From assembly GCF_029167105.1 (NCBI RefSeq), contig NZ_JARFML010000010.1, forward strand, positions 124,001 to 188,000: a stretch of 64,000 nucleotides of DNA, read 5' to 3'. How positions within the stretch are numbered: position 1 is the stretch's first letter; the number at the start of each line of letters is the position of its first letter. The stretch is from Bradyrhizobium yuanmingense (GTDB lineage Bacteria > Pseudomonadota > Alphaproteobacteria > Rhizobiales > Xanthobacteraceae). The position numbers and the translations under genes were made by a program. The notes under the pieces are model-generated. The model was given only the letters and a program-made list of their open reading frames with translations, did no database searches and was not told the origin of the DNA. This document shows positions 15,005-21,892 of this stretch, in pieces.

Positions 15005-15808
15005 ATGTCTGATACGGGACTGGCGGCAGTCAAGTCCGCCGATCGCGTTCTCGATCTTTTCGAGCTGTTGTCCCATGCGGGACGCGAAATGTCGCACAGT
15101 GAAATTGCGGACTTGTTGCGGATTCCGAAAAGCAGCCTCTCTCAGCTACTGAAGAATCTGATTGCCCGCGGTTATGTCGAAGTCACGGCGAACGGGCGTG
15201 GATACAGGTTAGGCGAAGCATTGCTTCGTCTGGCGCAGGGCGCGGGCAGGATGCGTGACCTGGCGACCCAGTCCGAAGCGTTCCTGGCGGAGCTAACGAA
15301 CAAGACCGGCGAAAGCAGCGCGCTAAACCTTCTGAGAGGCGATGAGGCTGAGGTCGCGGCGACAGTTCTCGGGCCGCACAGATTGGTCACCCATATGCGA
15401 CTAGGTGATTTGGCGCCGCTTTATGCGACCTCCGGGGGGAAAGCAATTTTGGCCCACATGCCGAGCAGCTTTCAGAAAGAATATCTTGGCCGCGTGCAGT
15501 TTGAGCGGGCGACCCCAAAAACAATTCACTCGGTCAAGGTCCTGCGTCAGGAGATCGAAAAAATCCGTGCCAAAGGCATCGCATATTCGCTCGAAGAGTG
15601 GACCCCGGGAATCGTCGGCATAGGAGTTCCGGTGCTCGATCCGGCCGGAGAACCGCTGGGCGCAATCAACGTCGCAATTCCGGCCTCGCGATTTAATCCG
15701 GAAATGCAGCGTAGAGCAGAACAGGCACTGATCCAGACCCGGGATGATCTGTTGCGGCAACTCCTCGTAAACCCGCGGGCGGCGCGATCAGAACTCGACG
15801 CCCGCTAG
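15005..15808 (+). CDS. IclR-family transcriptional regulator
   Basis: DNA-binding regulator of about 267 residues. The N-terminal winged helix-turn-helix is clear (SHSEIADLLRIPKSSLSQLLKNLIARGYVE, roughly residues 31-60), followed by the effector domain with LYATSGGKAILAHMP, EEWTPGIVGIGVPVLD and GAINVAIPASRF, standard IclR features. ATG 15005 has a GGAG 10 bases upstream and is preferred over 14996, which would leave no space for it. It is expected to bind the GTTC-N8-GAAC palindrome before its own gene and the related three-half-site operators at 3911, 4268 and 15840, with a cluster substrate or intermediate as inducer. IclR proteins may repress or activate; the operator position just after each -10 favours repression. 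Confidence 0.92.
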   Translation: MSDTGLAAVKSADRVLDLFELLSHAGREMSHSEIADLLRIPKSSLSQLLKNLIARGYVEVTANGRGYRLGEALLRLAQGAGRMRDLATQSEAFLAELTNKTGESSALNLLRGDEAEVAATVLGPHRLVTHMRLGDLAPLYATSGGKAILAHMPSSFQKEYLGRVQFERATPKTIHSVKVLRQEIEKIRAKGIAYSLEEWTPGIVGIGVPVLDPAGEPLGAINVAIPASRFNPEMQRRAEQALIQTRDDLLRQLLVNPRAARSELDAR

Positions 15809-15810
15809 GA

Positions 15811-15861
15811 TTGACATCCGTCGCCTTGTGCATGTACAAGAACATGTTCACATTTAAGAAC
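15811..15861 (+). promoter_or_regulatory. Promoter and GTTC-N8-GAAC operator of the SnoaL-like gene
   Basis: TTGACA at 15811-15816 and a -10-like TGTACA (15833-15838) precede GAAC-AT-GTTC-N8-GAAC (15840-15861; inverted repeat GTTCACATTTAAGAAC at 15846-15861). The 11-base run from the -10 into the operator matches that of the 4261 promoter at 10 of 11 positions. Confidence 0.7.
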
Positions 15862-15874
15862 ATGGTGACTTGGC

Positions 15875-16492
15875 ATGGATGCCGCAGTGAAATCAGACGA
15901 ACAGTTGGCAGATCGCCGACAGATACGTGATTTGCTCGAGAACTGGGTCGTTTGGCGCGACGCTGGCGATTGGGAGCGATTTCGACAGGTGTGGCATCCT
16001 GACGGACGCATGATGGCAACCTGGTTTCAAGGAAGCGGCGACGAGTTCATCCTGGTGAGCCAGGAGGGCTGGGCGCGTGGCGTCAGCATCCTGCATTTCC
16101 TCGGTGGAATATCGATTGAGGTCAGCGGAAGCCGCGCTATCTCGCAGACCAAAATGACAATCTCTCAGCGCGGCGATGTTGAAGGTGTTACCTGCGATGT
16201 TGTCTGCACCGGCCGCTTTTATGATTTCCTGGAAAAGCGGGACAATCGCTGGGGCATCGTGCTGAGGCAGCCGATCTATGAGAAGGATAGAATCGATCCG
16301 GTCTCGCCAGCGGCGAAGCTAGAACTCGACCCCGCCTTGCTCGCTCGCTTTCCCGAAGGCTACCGTCATCTCGCCTACATGCAGACCCGCATTGGTTACA
16401 CCGTTAAACCGGATATGCCCGGCCTCAAGGGCGAAGAGGTAGAACAGCTCTATGGTCGCGGTGCCGCATGGCTTCGTGGGGCAACGCTCTAG
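15875..16492 (+). CDS. SnoaL-like / nuclear-transport-factor-2-fold protein
   Basis: Small cytoplasmic protein of 205 residues with the cone-shaped alpha+beta-barrel pattern: an N-terminal helix with IRDLLENWVVWRDAGDWERFRQVWHPDGRM, then alternating strands ending in WGIVLRQPIYEKDRI. In catabolic clusters this fold serves as isomerase, dehydratase or ring-hydroxylation accessory, but many members have no assigned activity. It has its own promoter with the cluster operator and is followed after two bases by the decayed maleylacetate reductase gene, so it once formed a ring-cleavage operon with it. The substrate is unknown. Confidence 0.78.
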   Translation: MDAAVKSDEQLADRRQIRDLLENWVVWRDAGDWERFRQVWHPDGRMMATWFQGSGDEFILVSQEGWARGVSILHFLGGISIEVSGSRAISQTKMTISQRGDVEGVTCDVVCTGRFYDFLEKRDNRWGIVLRQPIYEKDRIDPVSPAAKLELDPALLARFPEGYRHLAYMQTRIGYTVKPDMPGLKGEEVEQLYGRGAAWLRGATL

Positions 16493-16494
16493 CC

Positions 16495-17158
16495 GTGACG
16501 GGCATCTCTCCTTTCGCCTACGTATCGAATCCGGCACGTGTGCTGTTCGGTTCCGGGAGGGCACGCGAGGTCGCGCCAGAGTTGGAGCGGTTGGGCTGTC
16601 GCCGGGCCTTCGTCGTTTGCACCGCGGACCAGAAGGATCTCGCGCTGCGTGTTGCGTCGGATTGCGCAGCCCAAGCGGTGTTCGCGGAAGCGACGATGAC
16701 GACCTCTGGCAACACTCTGGGCGAGTGACGTCGCCGCGCGCGAGGCCCCTCAGTACGGCGCCTGGCGGTCCGGGATTTGTCTGGGCTCCGTTGCGACGGG
16801 GCTGCATCACAAGATCTGCCACGTGCTTGGAGGCAGTTTCGATCTACGTCACGCTGAAACGCATGCTGTCATGCTCCCTCACGTTGTCGCCTATAACAGC
16901 GCCGCCGCGCTGGCAGCGATGGAACGTGTCGAGAATGCATTGAGCCAGCCGGATGCTGTCGCCGGCCTGTTCGCCCTCAATCGGACGCTGGGCAATCCTC
17001 TTTCGCTCTCCAAGCTCGGCATGCCTTACGAGGGAATCGCGCGAGCCGTCGAGCAGGTCATGAAAGATCAGTATTCGAACCCCCGACCGCTCGAGGCGGC
17101 CGCATTGCATTCGATGCTTGCGAGGGCATGGTCAGGTGAAGCCCCGCATGCTGAATGA
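16495..17158 (+). pseudogene. Maleylacetate reductase, internally deleted and frameshifted
   Basis: Both ends of a maleylacetate reductase (iron-type alcohol dehydrogenase superfamily) are present but the middle is gone. From GTG 16495 the frame gives the N-terminal start (SPFAYVSNPARVLFGSGRA...LERLGCRRAFVVCT) and runs to a stop at 16728. In another frame, from about 16715, the C-terminal half reads YGAWRSGICLGSVATGLHHK, then HVLGGSFDLRHAETHAV and on to 17158. About 140-150 of some 355 residues, including most of the dinucleotide-binding region, are missing. The intact enzyme reduces maleylacetate to 3-oxoadipate after hydroxyquinol cleavage. It lies directly behind the SnoaL-like gene and before a decayed dioxygenase gene. 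Confidence 0.85.
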
Positions 17159-17201
17159 ACTATACCGGCTCCATATTGATTGAAAAGAATAAGAGACCGT
17201 G

Positions 17202-17581
17202 ATGAGAAACTTCGATGAGACGTCCATAAAGGAAGCAGTGCTGGAAAGAGTACGCGCCAGGCACCCAATCCCCGACACCGTATCATCAGCGAGGCGCTAG
17301 TTCGTCACCTTCATGATTTCGTGCGGGAGGTAGAGCCAAGTTATGACGAATGCGCGAAGGCAATCTCGTTTCTGACGCGCGCCGGTCAAAAGTGCACTGA
17401 TACGAGGCAGGAATTCATTCTGCTTTCGGACACTTTGGGCGTGTCGATGCTGGTGGACGCTATTAACCACCGTCTTCCGAGCCATGCGACGCAAACGACC
17501 GTGCTGGCACGCGGCAACAGAGTCGCAAGGGACATGGCCGCGTTGCGCTACGACTTTGTGCTCGTCAATGTCAGCAAATGA
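17202..17581 (+). pseudogene. Hydroxyquinol 1,2-dioxygenase, internally deleted and frameshifted
   Basis: Remnant of an intradiol ring-cleavage dioxygenase. ATG 17202 starts MRNFDETSIKEAVLERVRAR, then a frameshift near 17260 moves to a second frame reading ALVRHLHDFVREVEPSYDE and GQKCTDTRQEFILLSDTLGVSMLVDAIN, the conserved N-terminal dioxygenase domain. After TTVL the sequence jumps to LRYDFVLVNVSK, which resembles the extreme C-terminus (normally ...DFVLV). The catalytic domain with its Tyr/His iron ligands is absent. Full-length enzymes are about 285-300 residues. The gene next to it, maleylacetate reductase, acts on the product of this enzyme, so a complete hydroxyquinol branch has been lost here. 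Confidence 0.83.
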
Positions 17582-17626
17582 TACCGCGGAATTCTGCGCT
17601 TCGCTGCCTTGACTGAAGTCCCGGTA

Positions 17627-17662
17627 CTCCCGCCGACAGCCTCGGCTTCGACGGGAGCCTTT
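17627..17662. terminator. Possible bidirectional terminator hairpin
   Basis: CTCCC-GCCGA-cagcc-TCGGC-ttcgac-GGGAG followed by CCTTTC. The stem lies between the convergent dioxygenase remnant and the minus-strand hydrolase gene. The T-run is short, so termination strength is doubtful. Confidence 0.35.
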
Positions 17663-17673
17663 CGCCTAAGGCA

Positions 17674-18525
17674 TCATTGCGCGAAGAACTTGAGAAGTGC
17701 ATCGGCCGTCTCGGCCGGGCGCTCTTCCGCCATCCAGTGGCCGCAATCCCGGATACTTCCGCCCGAGACGTCGCTGGCGAATTCCTCCAGCATGGCGACG
17801 ATTTTCGGTCCCCACCTGTGATCGCCTCCCAATGCGAGAACAGGTATCGTCAAGGGAGATCGCTTCCAGTCGAGTGCGTTGGCATGGTCAACCGGGAATG
17901 CGCGATACCATTCGAGGCCACCTCGCGTGTTGCCAGGCTGAGCCATGGCGCGCGCATAGATTTCCACTTCCTCGACCGGCAGTGCACCGTGGTTGAAGGT
18001 ACGATCGGCGAAAAAGGTCGAGACGTAGTCAAATTCGCGGCCGTAGATCAGGCGTTCCGGCAAATCACGCTTCATGTGGAATGCGAAATGCCAGACCATC
18101 GGATCGGCGAAATTGGCTTCCCACTGGCTCCATCCGGGCATCGGCGCATCGAGGATGGCAACGCGGGTCACGGCTTCGCGGTGGGTGAAGGCCAATGCCA
18201 GGGCAACCATTGCCCCGATGTCATGGCCGCAGACGGCGTAGCGGCTAAAACCGAGTACGACCATCGCCCCGTGCACGTCTTCGGCCAGGCTTGCCTTGTC
18301 ATAGCCGCTCTGGGGGCAGTCGGAATGCCCCGCCCCGCGTAGATCGAGGGCAATCACGGTATGATGCTCGGCGAGTACCGGCATGATCCTGCGCCATTCC
18401 CACCAGGTCTGTGGCCAGCCATGGAGCAGTACGAGCGGGGGTCCATCGCCCCCTACGACAGCATGGATCTTTACGTCGCCCACACGTAGCGATTTGTGAC
18501 GGAAGCCGTTTAGTTCAGAATTCAT
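17674..18525 (-). CDS. Asp-nucleophile alpha/beta hydrolase (epoxide hydrolase/dehalogenase type)
   Basis: About 283 residues from ATG 18525, which has AGGGGTCAAG upstream. HGWPQT near 35-40 forms the oxyanion hole, the nucleophile elbow is GHDIGA with Asp102, and the catalytic His is in CGHWMAEERP. The lid segment WHFAFHMKRDLPERLIYGRE resembles soluble epoxide hydrolases more than haloacid dehalogenases. The gene follows another hydrolase (18546) on the same strand with a gap of 20 bp, and both lie downstream of a TetR operator at 19489, so they form a two-gene operon. The substrate is not known. Confidence 0.85.
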   Translation of the reverse strand: MNSELNGFRHKSLRVGDVKIHAVVGGDGPPLVLLHGWPQTWWEWRRIMPVLAEHHTVIALDLRGAGHSDCPQSGYDKASLAEDVHGAMVVLGFSRYAVCGHDIGAMVALALAFTHREAVTRVAILDAPMPGWSQWEANFADPMVWHFAFHMKRDLPERLIYGREFDYVSTFFADRTFNHGALPVEEVEIYARAMAQPGNTRGGLEWYRAFPVDHANALDWKRSPLTIPVLALGGDHRWGPKIVAMLEEFASDVSGGSIRDCGHWMAEERPAETADALLKFFAQ

Positions 18526-18545
18526 TCTTGACCCCTTCATTAAAG

Positions 18546-19439
18546 TTAGCGTTGCGGCGCTGGATGTGTGGCCGCTGGCGTCTTCGCCAGAAAATCGGCG
18601 ATCAAGCGAGCTAGTTCGTCCGGACGTTCTTCCGCGGGATAGTGCCCGCAGCGTTCGATGACGGCTCCTTGAACATCCTTGGCGACCCGACGCACCGTCT
18701 GCTCGGATGCGGCTCCGTAACCCCAGTCAGCCCCGATCGCGAGAACTGGCATCGGAAGCGGCGTTTGTCCCCAGACCGAATTGTCACCTCGGTCGATCGG
18801 CAACGTGCGGTAATAGCTGAACGACGATCTCAGTGCTCCAGGCCGCTGAAGCGCGCGCGCGTAAAATTCAATGTCCGCGTCGCTCACTGAATTGGCATCG
18901 AACAGACCGACTTTCTCGCGTCTCATGAAATGATCGACGAACATTTTCTCTCGTCCCCGGACCAATTCCTCCGAGATGTCACCGGCCATGTTGAAGCCGA
19001 AGTGCCAGCTTCCGCCTTTCGAAATATCCATTGCCTCTTCCTGGCCGAAGCCCGGAAGACTGCTCTCGATAAAAATCAGGTTGTTGACCTCTTCAGGCCA
19101 TTGTGCCGCGTAGGCGTACGCGACGTGTCCACCCAGATCGTGCCCGGCAAGAGCGACGCGAGACAAACCGAGCCCATGCGCGAATTCTCTAAGGCGGCGG
19201 GCAATTGTCTTTTTGTCGAAGCCCGCGTCGGGCTTTGACGTGTAGCCAAAACCCGGCAGATCCGGAGCCACGACGTCATACGCAGAGCTGAGAGACTTCG
19301 CCACGCGACGCCAGGCATGCGATGTCTGCGGCCAGCCATGAAGGAGAATGATCGGGGGACCACCTGAGCCCATCCGATAGTAGGCAAAGCGAATGTCGCC
19401 GGCCCGTAGTGATCGGTAGGGGTATAACTCAGCGTCCAT
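18546..19439 (-). CDS. Asp-nucleophile alpha/beta hydrolase (epoxide hydrolase/dehalogenase type), second copy
   Basis: About 297 residues from ATG 19439, chosen for its GAGGGGAAG ribosome site; an in-frame start at 19496 would cover the operator. HGWPQT near 34-39, nucleophile elbow GHDLGG with Asp101, lid segment WHFGFNMAGDISEELVRGRE, and catalytic His in CGHYPAEERPDE. It is a paralogue of the downstream 17674 gene, with similar ordering of all motifs, suggesting an old duplication with divided substrate range. Probably controlled by the TetR protein at 19545 through the 19489-19504 site. Confidence 0.86.
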   Translation of the reverse strand: MDAELYPYRSLRAGDIRFAYYRMGSGGPPIILLHGWPQTSHAWRRVAKSLSSAYDVVAPDLPGFGYTSKPDAGFDKKTIARRLREFAHGLGLSRVALAGHDLGGHVAYAYAAQWPEEVNNLIFIESSLPGFGQEEAMDISKGGSWHFGFNMAGDISEELVRGREKMFVDHFMRREKVGLFDANSVSDADIEFYARALQRPGALRSSFSYYRTLPIDRGDNSVWGQTPLPMPVLAIGADWGYGAASEQTVRRVAKDVQGAVIERCGHYPAEERPDELARLIADFLAKTPAATHPAPQR

Positions 19440-19488
19440 GGCGCTTCCCCTCGATGCAAACGGCTGAAAAAGGAGGGGAGGCAATTTG

Positions 19489-19504
19489 ACGACCATTTGG
19501 TCTA
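19489..19504. promoter_or_regulatory. TetR operator copy A (ACGACC-N4-GGTCTA)
   Basis: ACGACCATTTGGTCTA lies 50-65 bp before the hydrolase-operon start at 19439. The same 16-bp element occurs before the tetR gene (20167-20182, reverse orientation) and before the binding-protein gene (20282-20297). Core inverted repeat: GACC-N4-GGTC. Confidence 0.68.
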
Positions 19505-19544
19505 AAAATGCGCAAATGCGTTGGCGACGAAACCATCGAAAATC

Positions 19545-20156
19545 TCATTTTGCAAAACGATCAAGCAGGGCTTGAACGACGGCTTGCGATGAGCCGCGGT
19601 CGGCATTTGTCTTGCTGACGACGCGCATGCCTTCGAGCAGGCACATAATGAGACGCGCGGCGGTCGAGGGCTCGACCCCATCCGCCAATCGTCGCTCGGA
19701 CTTCGCGCGTTCCAATGCCGTCATCAGCCGCGCTTCCATCGCCTTGAAGAAGCGTCGAATGCGCTGTTCCACTTCGACGTCCTGACTTCCCAATTCCATG
19801 GCGGTTGCCACAATCAGGCATCCGCGCTTGGCGCCAGCCCCGCTGGTTCGCTCGACGTATCTTGCAAGGCACGCCCGGATGCCGTCCAACACGTCTTTGT
19901 GCGGATCAAGGTCGGCATCCAGGCGTGTCAAGGAGTCTGCGATGTACCGGTCGAGCGCACGCAAGAACAGCCCGTGCTTGTCACCGAAGGCGGCGTAGAG
20001 ACTTCCACGAGAAAGATTCGTCGCCTCAAGCAACTCCGGAAGCGACGTCGCATGATAACCTGATGTCCAGAACACGCCCATGGCGCTTTCGATAGCGTCA
20101 TCGGGATCGAACTCTCTCGGACGGCCGCGCATCCGCTGCGAAGTCTCTCGTATCAT
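19545..20156 (-). CDS. TetR/AcrR-family transcriptional regulator
   Basis: 203 residues. The N-terminal helix-turn-helix is intact (ATSLPELLEATNLSRGSLYAAFGDKHGLFLRAL, about residues 36-68) and the ligand domain follows (RGCLIVATAMELGSQDVEVEQRI), typical of the AcrR-like group with a TetR_C C-terminus. ATG 20156 is used; the codon six bases earlier is TTG. It sits between the hydrolase operon and the divergent orphan binding-protein gene, and one operator copy lies 11 bp before its start codon, so it should repress itself and both neighbours until a ligand binds. Confidence 0.92.
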   Translation of the reverse strand: MIRETSQRMRGRPREFDPDDAIESAMGVFWTSGYHATSLPELLEATNLSRGSLYAAFGDKHGLFLRALDRYIADSLTRLDADLDPHKDVLDGIRACLARYVERTSGAGAKRGCLIVATAMELGSQDVEVEQRIRRFFKAMEARLMTALERAKSERRLADGVEPSTAARLIMCLLEGMRVVSKTNADRGSSQAVVQALLDRFAK

Positions 20157-20166
20157 GATCAATATC

Positions 20167-20182
20167 TAGACTAAGCGGTCGT
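20167..20182. promoter_or_regulatory. TetR operator copy B (tetR promoter)
   Basis: On the minus strand ACGACCGCTTAGTCTA, 11 bp before the tetR start codon. One arm has A for G compared with copies A and C. The position would block transcription initiation or the start of the message, consistent with autorepression. Confidence 0.65.
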
Positions 20183-20281
20183 TAATATCAAGCCCGTTTC
20201 ACTCGGAGGAGGCAGCAAGATGCGAGGCCAAGACGGGCCTCAATTTGGACTTTGCAACTTAACGGACAGCTCTTGCAAATA

Positions 20282-20297
20282 ACGACCGAGTGGTCCA
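20282..20297. promoter_or_regulatory. TetR operator copy C (binding-protein promoter)
   Basis: ACGACCGAGTGGTCCA, 33 bp before ATG 20330. It matches copy A at 12 of 16 positions with the arms GACC and GGTC intact. Confidence 0.68.
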
Positions 20298-20329
20298 AAA
20301 AGAAGGAGTCCAATAACCGGAGTGCACAG

Positions 20330-21532
20330 ATGGCGACGGATACAAACAGGCCTGTGAATGTCGCCGTAGTGACCTACGTGTCCGGGCGCGCAGCAGCGCC
20401 TTTTGGCTTTCCAGCGCGCAACGCTGCGGAGCTCATGGTCGAAACCATCAATGCAGGAGGCGAGCTCCCAGAACCTTACGCTGCTTCGGGCTTCGCTGGT
20501 CGCAAGCTGTCACTGAGGGTCTACGACGAGAGTGGCTCGGAAGACGAACAGATTGCGCTGTTGCGGCGCATACATGCTGACGGTGCGGATATCGTGGTCG
20601 GGTACGCGGGCAGCGCAGTCGGTATGGCCATTGCGCCCGTTGCCGAGGAACTTGGCCTGCTAACGGTTGTTTCCGGCGGCGGCGCCAGTCAGTTGTTTGC
20701 ACGCCAGTGGGATTGGGTCTTTCGTACCCAGACGACGACAACGGCTGATTCTGTCGGCGCAGCGCGCTACGTGGCTGGCCAACTCGGGATCTGCGGCCTG
20801 GCTTTTGGTGGTATCAACCAACAATATCTCTGGGGTACGGATAGCTGGAGAGAATTTCGCGCCGCCTTGCAGGTCCTCCAGCCCGATGCGCAGGAGGTCG
20901 GAGGTCACTTTGCGCCGCTCTATTCCGGTTCTGTCGAGACCCCTATCAACCTTCTGAAGGAGCAGGGTGCTCAGCTCATTCATTCCGGAAATTGGGGAGT
21001 GGATCTGTTCCGTCTGGTCGAAGTCGCACGAACAACGATACCGGATGCACGCTTGCTGTTGGTGTCCGGTGAGAGCGGCCTTCACCGGTTGGCGGGGATA
21101 ATTCCCGATGGCACTATCGTTGGGGGCCGTGGTTCGCACGGACTGCTGGCGCATGACACTGAGTTGAACCGCTGGTTCAGCTCCAACTATCGTGATCGAT
21201 ACGAAATTGCACCGATCTATCCTGCCTATGGGGTTGCCAACGCGCTGCTAGGATTGAAGGCTGCTTGGGATAGTGCCGGCGCGGGGGCTGCGACGAGTGA
21301 CGTTGCGTCGGCCCTGGCCGGCTCGACGTTCGAAGGTGTCGGATCGACAATTTCGATGACGCGAGCCAACGGTCGCCAGGCTGTTGCCGAAGCAGTCTAC
21401 GGGACCGTACGACGACCAGCAGGTAGCAAAGAGATAGATTTGACGAACATTGAGCGGTTTGCGCCCGATAACGTAACTCCTCCGGACCGGATGTCTGGAC
21501 TTGAATGGATCGAGGGACGTTTCGGTAATTAG
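20330..21532 (+). CDS. Type I periplasmic-binding-fold protein (LivK-like) without a signal peptide
   Basis: 400 residues with the ligand-binding receptor fold of LivK-type proteins: NVAVVTYVSGRAAAPFG, then GGKLSLRVYDESGSEDEQ-like strand and helix pattern, GADIVVGYAGSAVG, and the second lobe from about residue 120. ATG 20330 follows CCGGAG; the only longer start (20252) adds a polar stretch, so there is no N-terminal signal in either case, and no Cys for lipidation. No permease or ATPase gene is nearby. Either it is a soluble cytoplasmic ligand-binding protein or the export signal has been lost. Its promoter carries a TetR operator shared with two hydrolase genes. Confidence 0.85.
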   Translation: MATDTNRPVNVAVVTYVSGRAAAPFGFPARNAAELMVETINAGGELPEPYAASGFAGRKLSLRVYDESGSEDEQIALLRRIHADGADIVVGYAGSAVGMAIAPVAEELGLLTVVSGGGASQLFARQWDWVFRTQTTTTADSVGAARYVAGQLGICGLAFGGINQQYLWGTDSWREFRAALQVLQPDAQEVGGHFAPLYSGSVETPINLLKEQGAQLIHSGNWGVDLFRLVEVARTTIPDARLLLVSGESGLHRLAGIIPDGTIVGGRGSHGLLAHDTELNRWFSSNYRDRYEIAPIYPAYGVANALLGLKAAWDSAGAGAATSDVASALAGSTFEGVGSTISMTRANGRQAVAEAVYGTVRRPAGSKEIDLTNIERFAPDNVTPPDRMSGLEWIEGRFGN

Positions 21533-21892
21533 TGACATAAGCGCTATCGCGCTGGAGGAGAAGCGACCCGCGTCAGATCCCCACCTTCATGAAGTGTCGA
21601 TTACCTGTTCGCCACGCGATGAGGCTTCAATGCGCTGGCAATATCGACTTCGATCCCAGATGAGGTTGCTGGGTCGTGTCCCCAGTGATGGTGTCGCTCG
21701 GTAGAGCAAAGCGCCCGCACGCGCGCCCACCCATAGCGCCGTAGCAGGCGGGCCGCCCAGCGCCTGATGGAGCTGGAAGTCAAAGGCCAGACCGGGGCGG
21801 GTGGCGACGCGCTACACAGGCTCGCCGCAAACTATCTTGCCTTCGTTCAACTCGCGTTGAGGCTCTGGCTGCGCCTTAGTGAGTCCGCGCCC
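21533..21892. other. Non-coding/degenerate stretch
   Basis: About 360 bases between the orphan binding-protein gene and the 3' end of the serine acetyltransferase gene. Reading frames on both strands are short and compositionally unlike known proteins. No terminator, repeat or operator was recognised. It marks the change from the TetR hydrolase group to the sulfur island. Confidence 0.4.

Noticed and set aside
16823..17158. Separate small gene in place of the C-terminal maleylacetate reductase part
   Set aside because: The sequence continues upstream in the same frame (YGAW...LHHK) without a start or ribosome site, so it is a gene fragment, not an independent gene.
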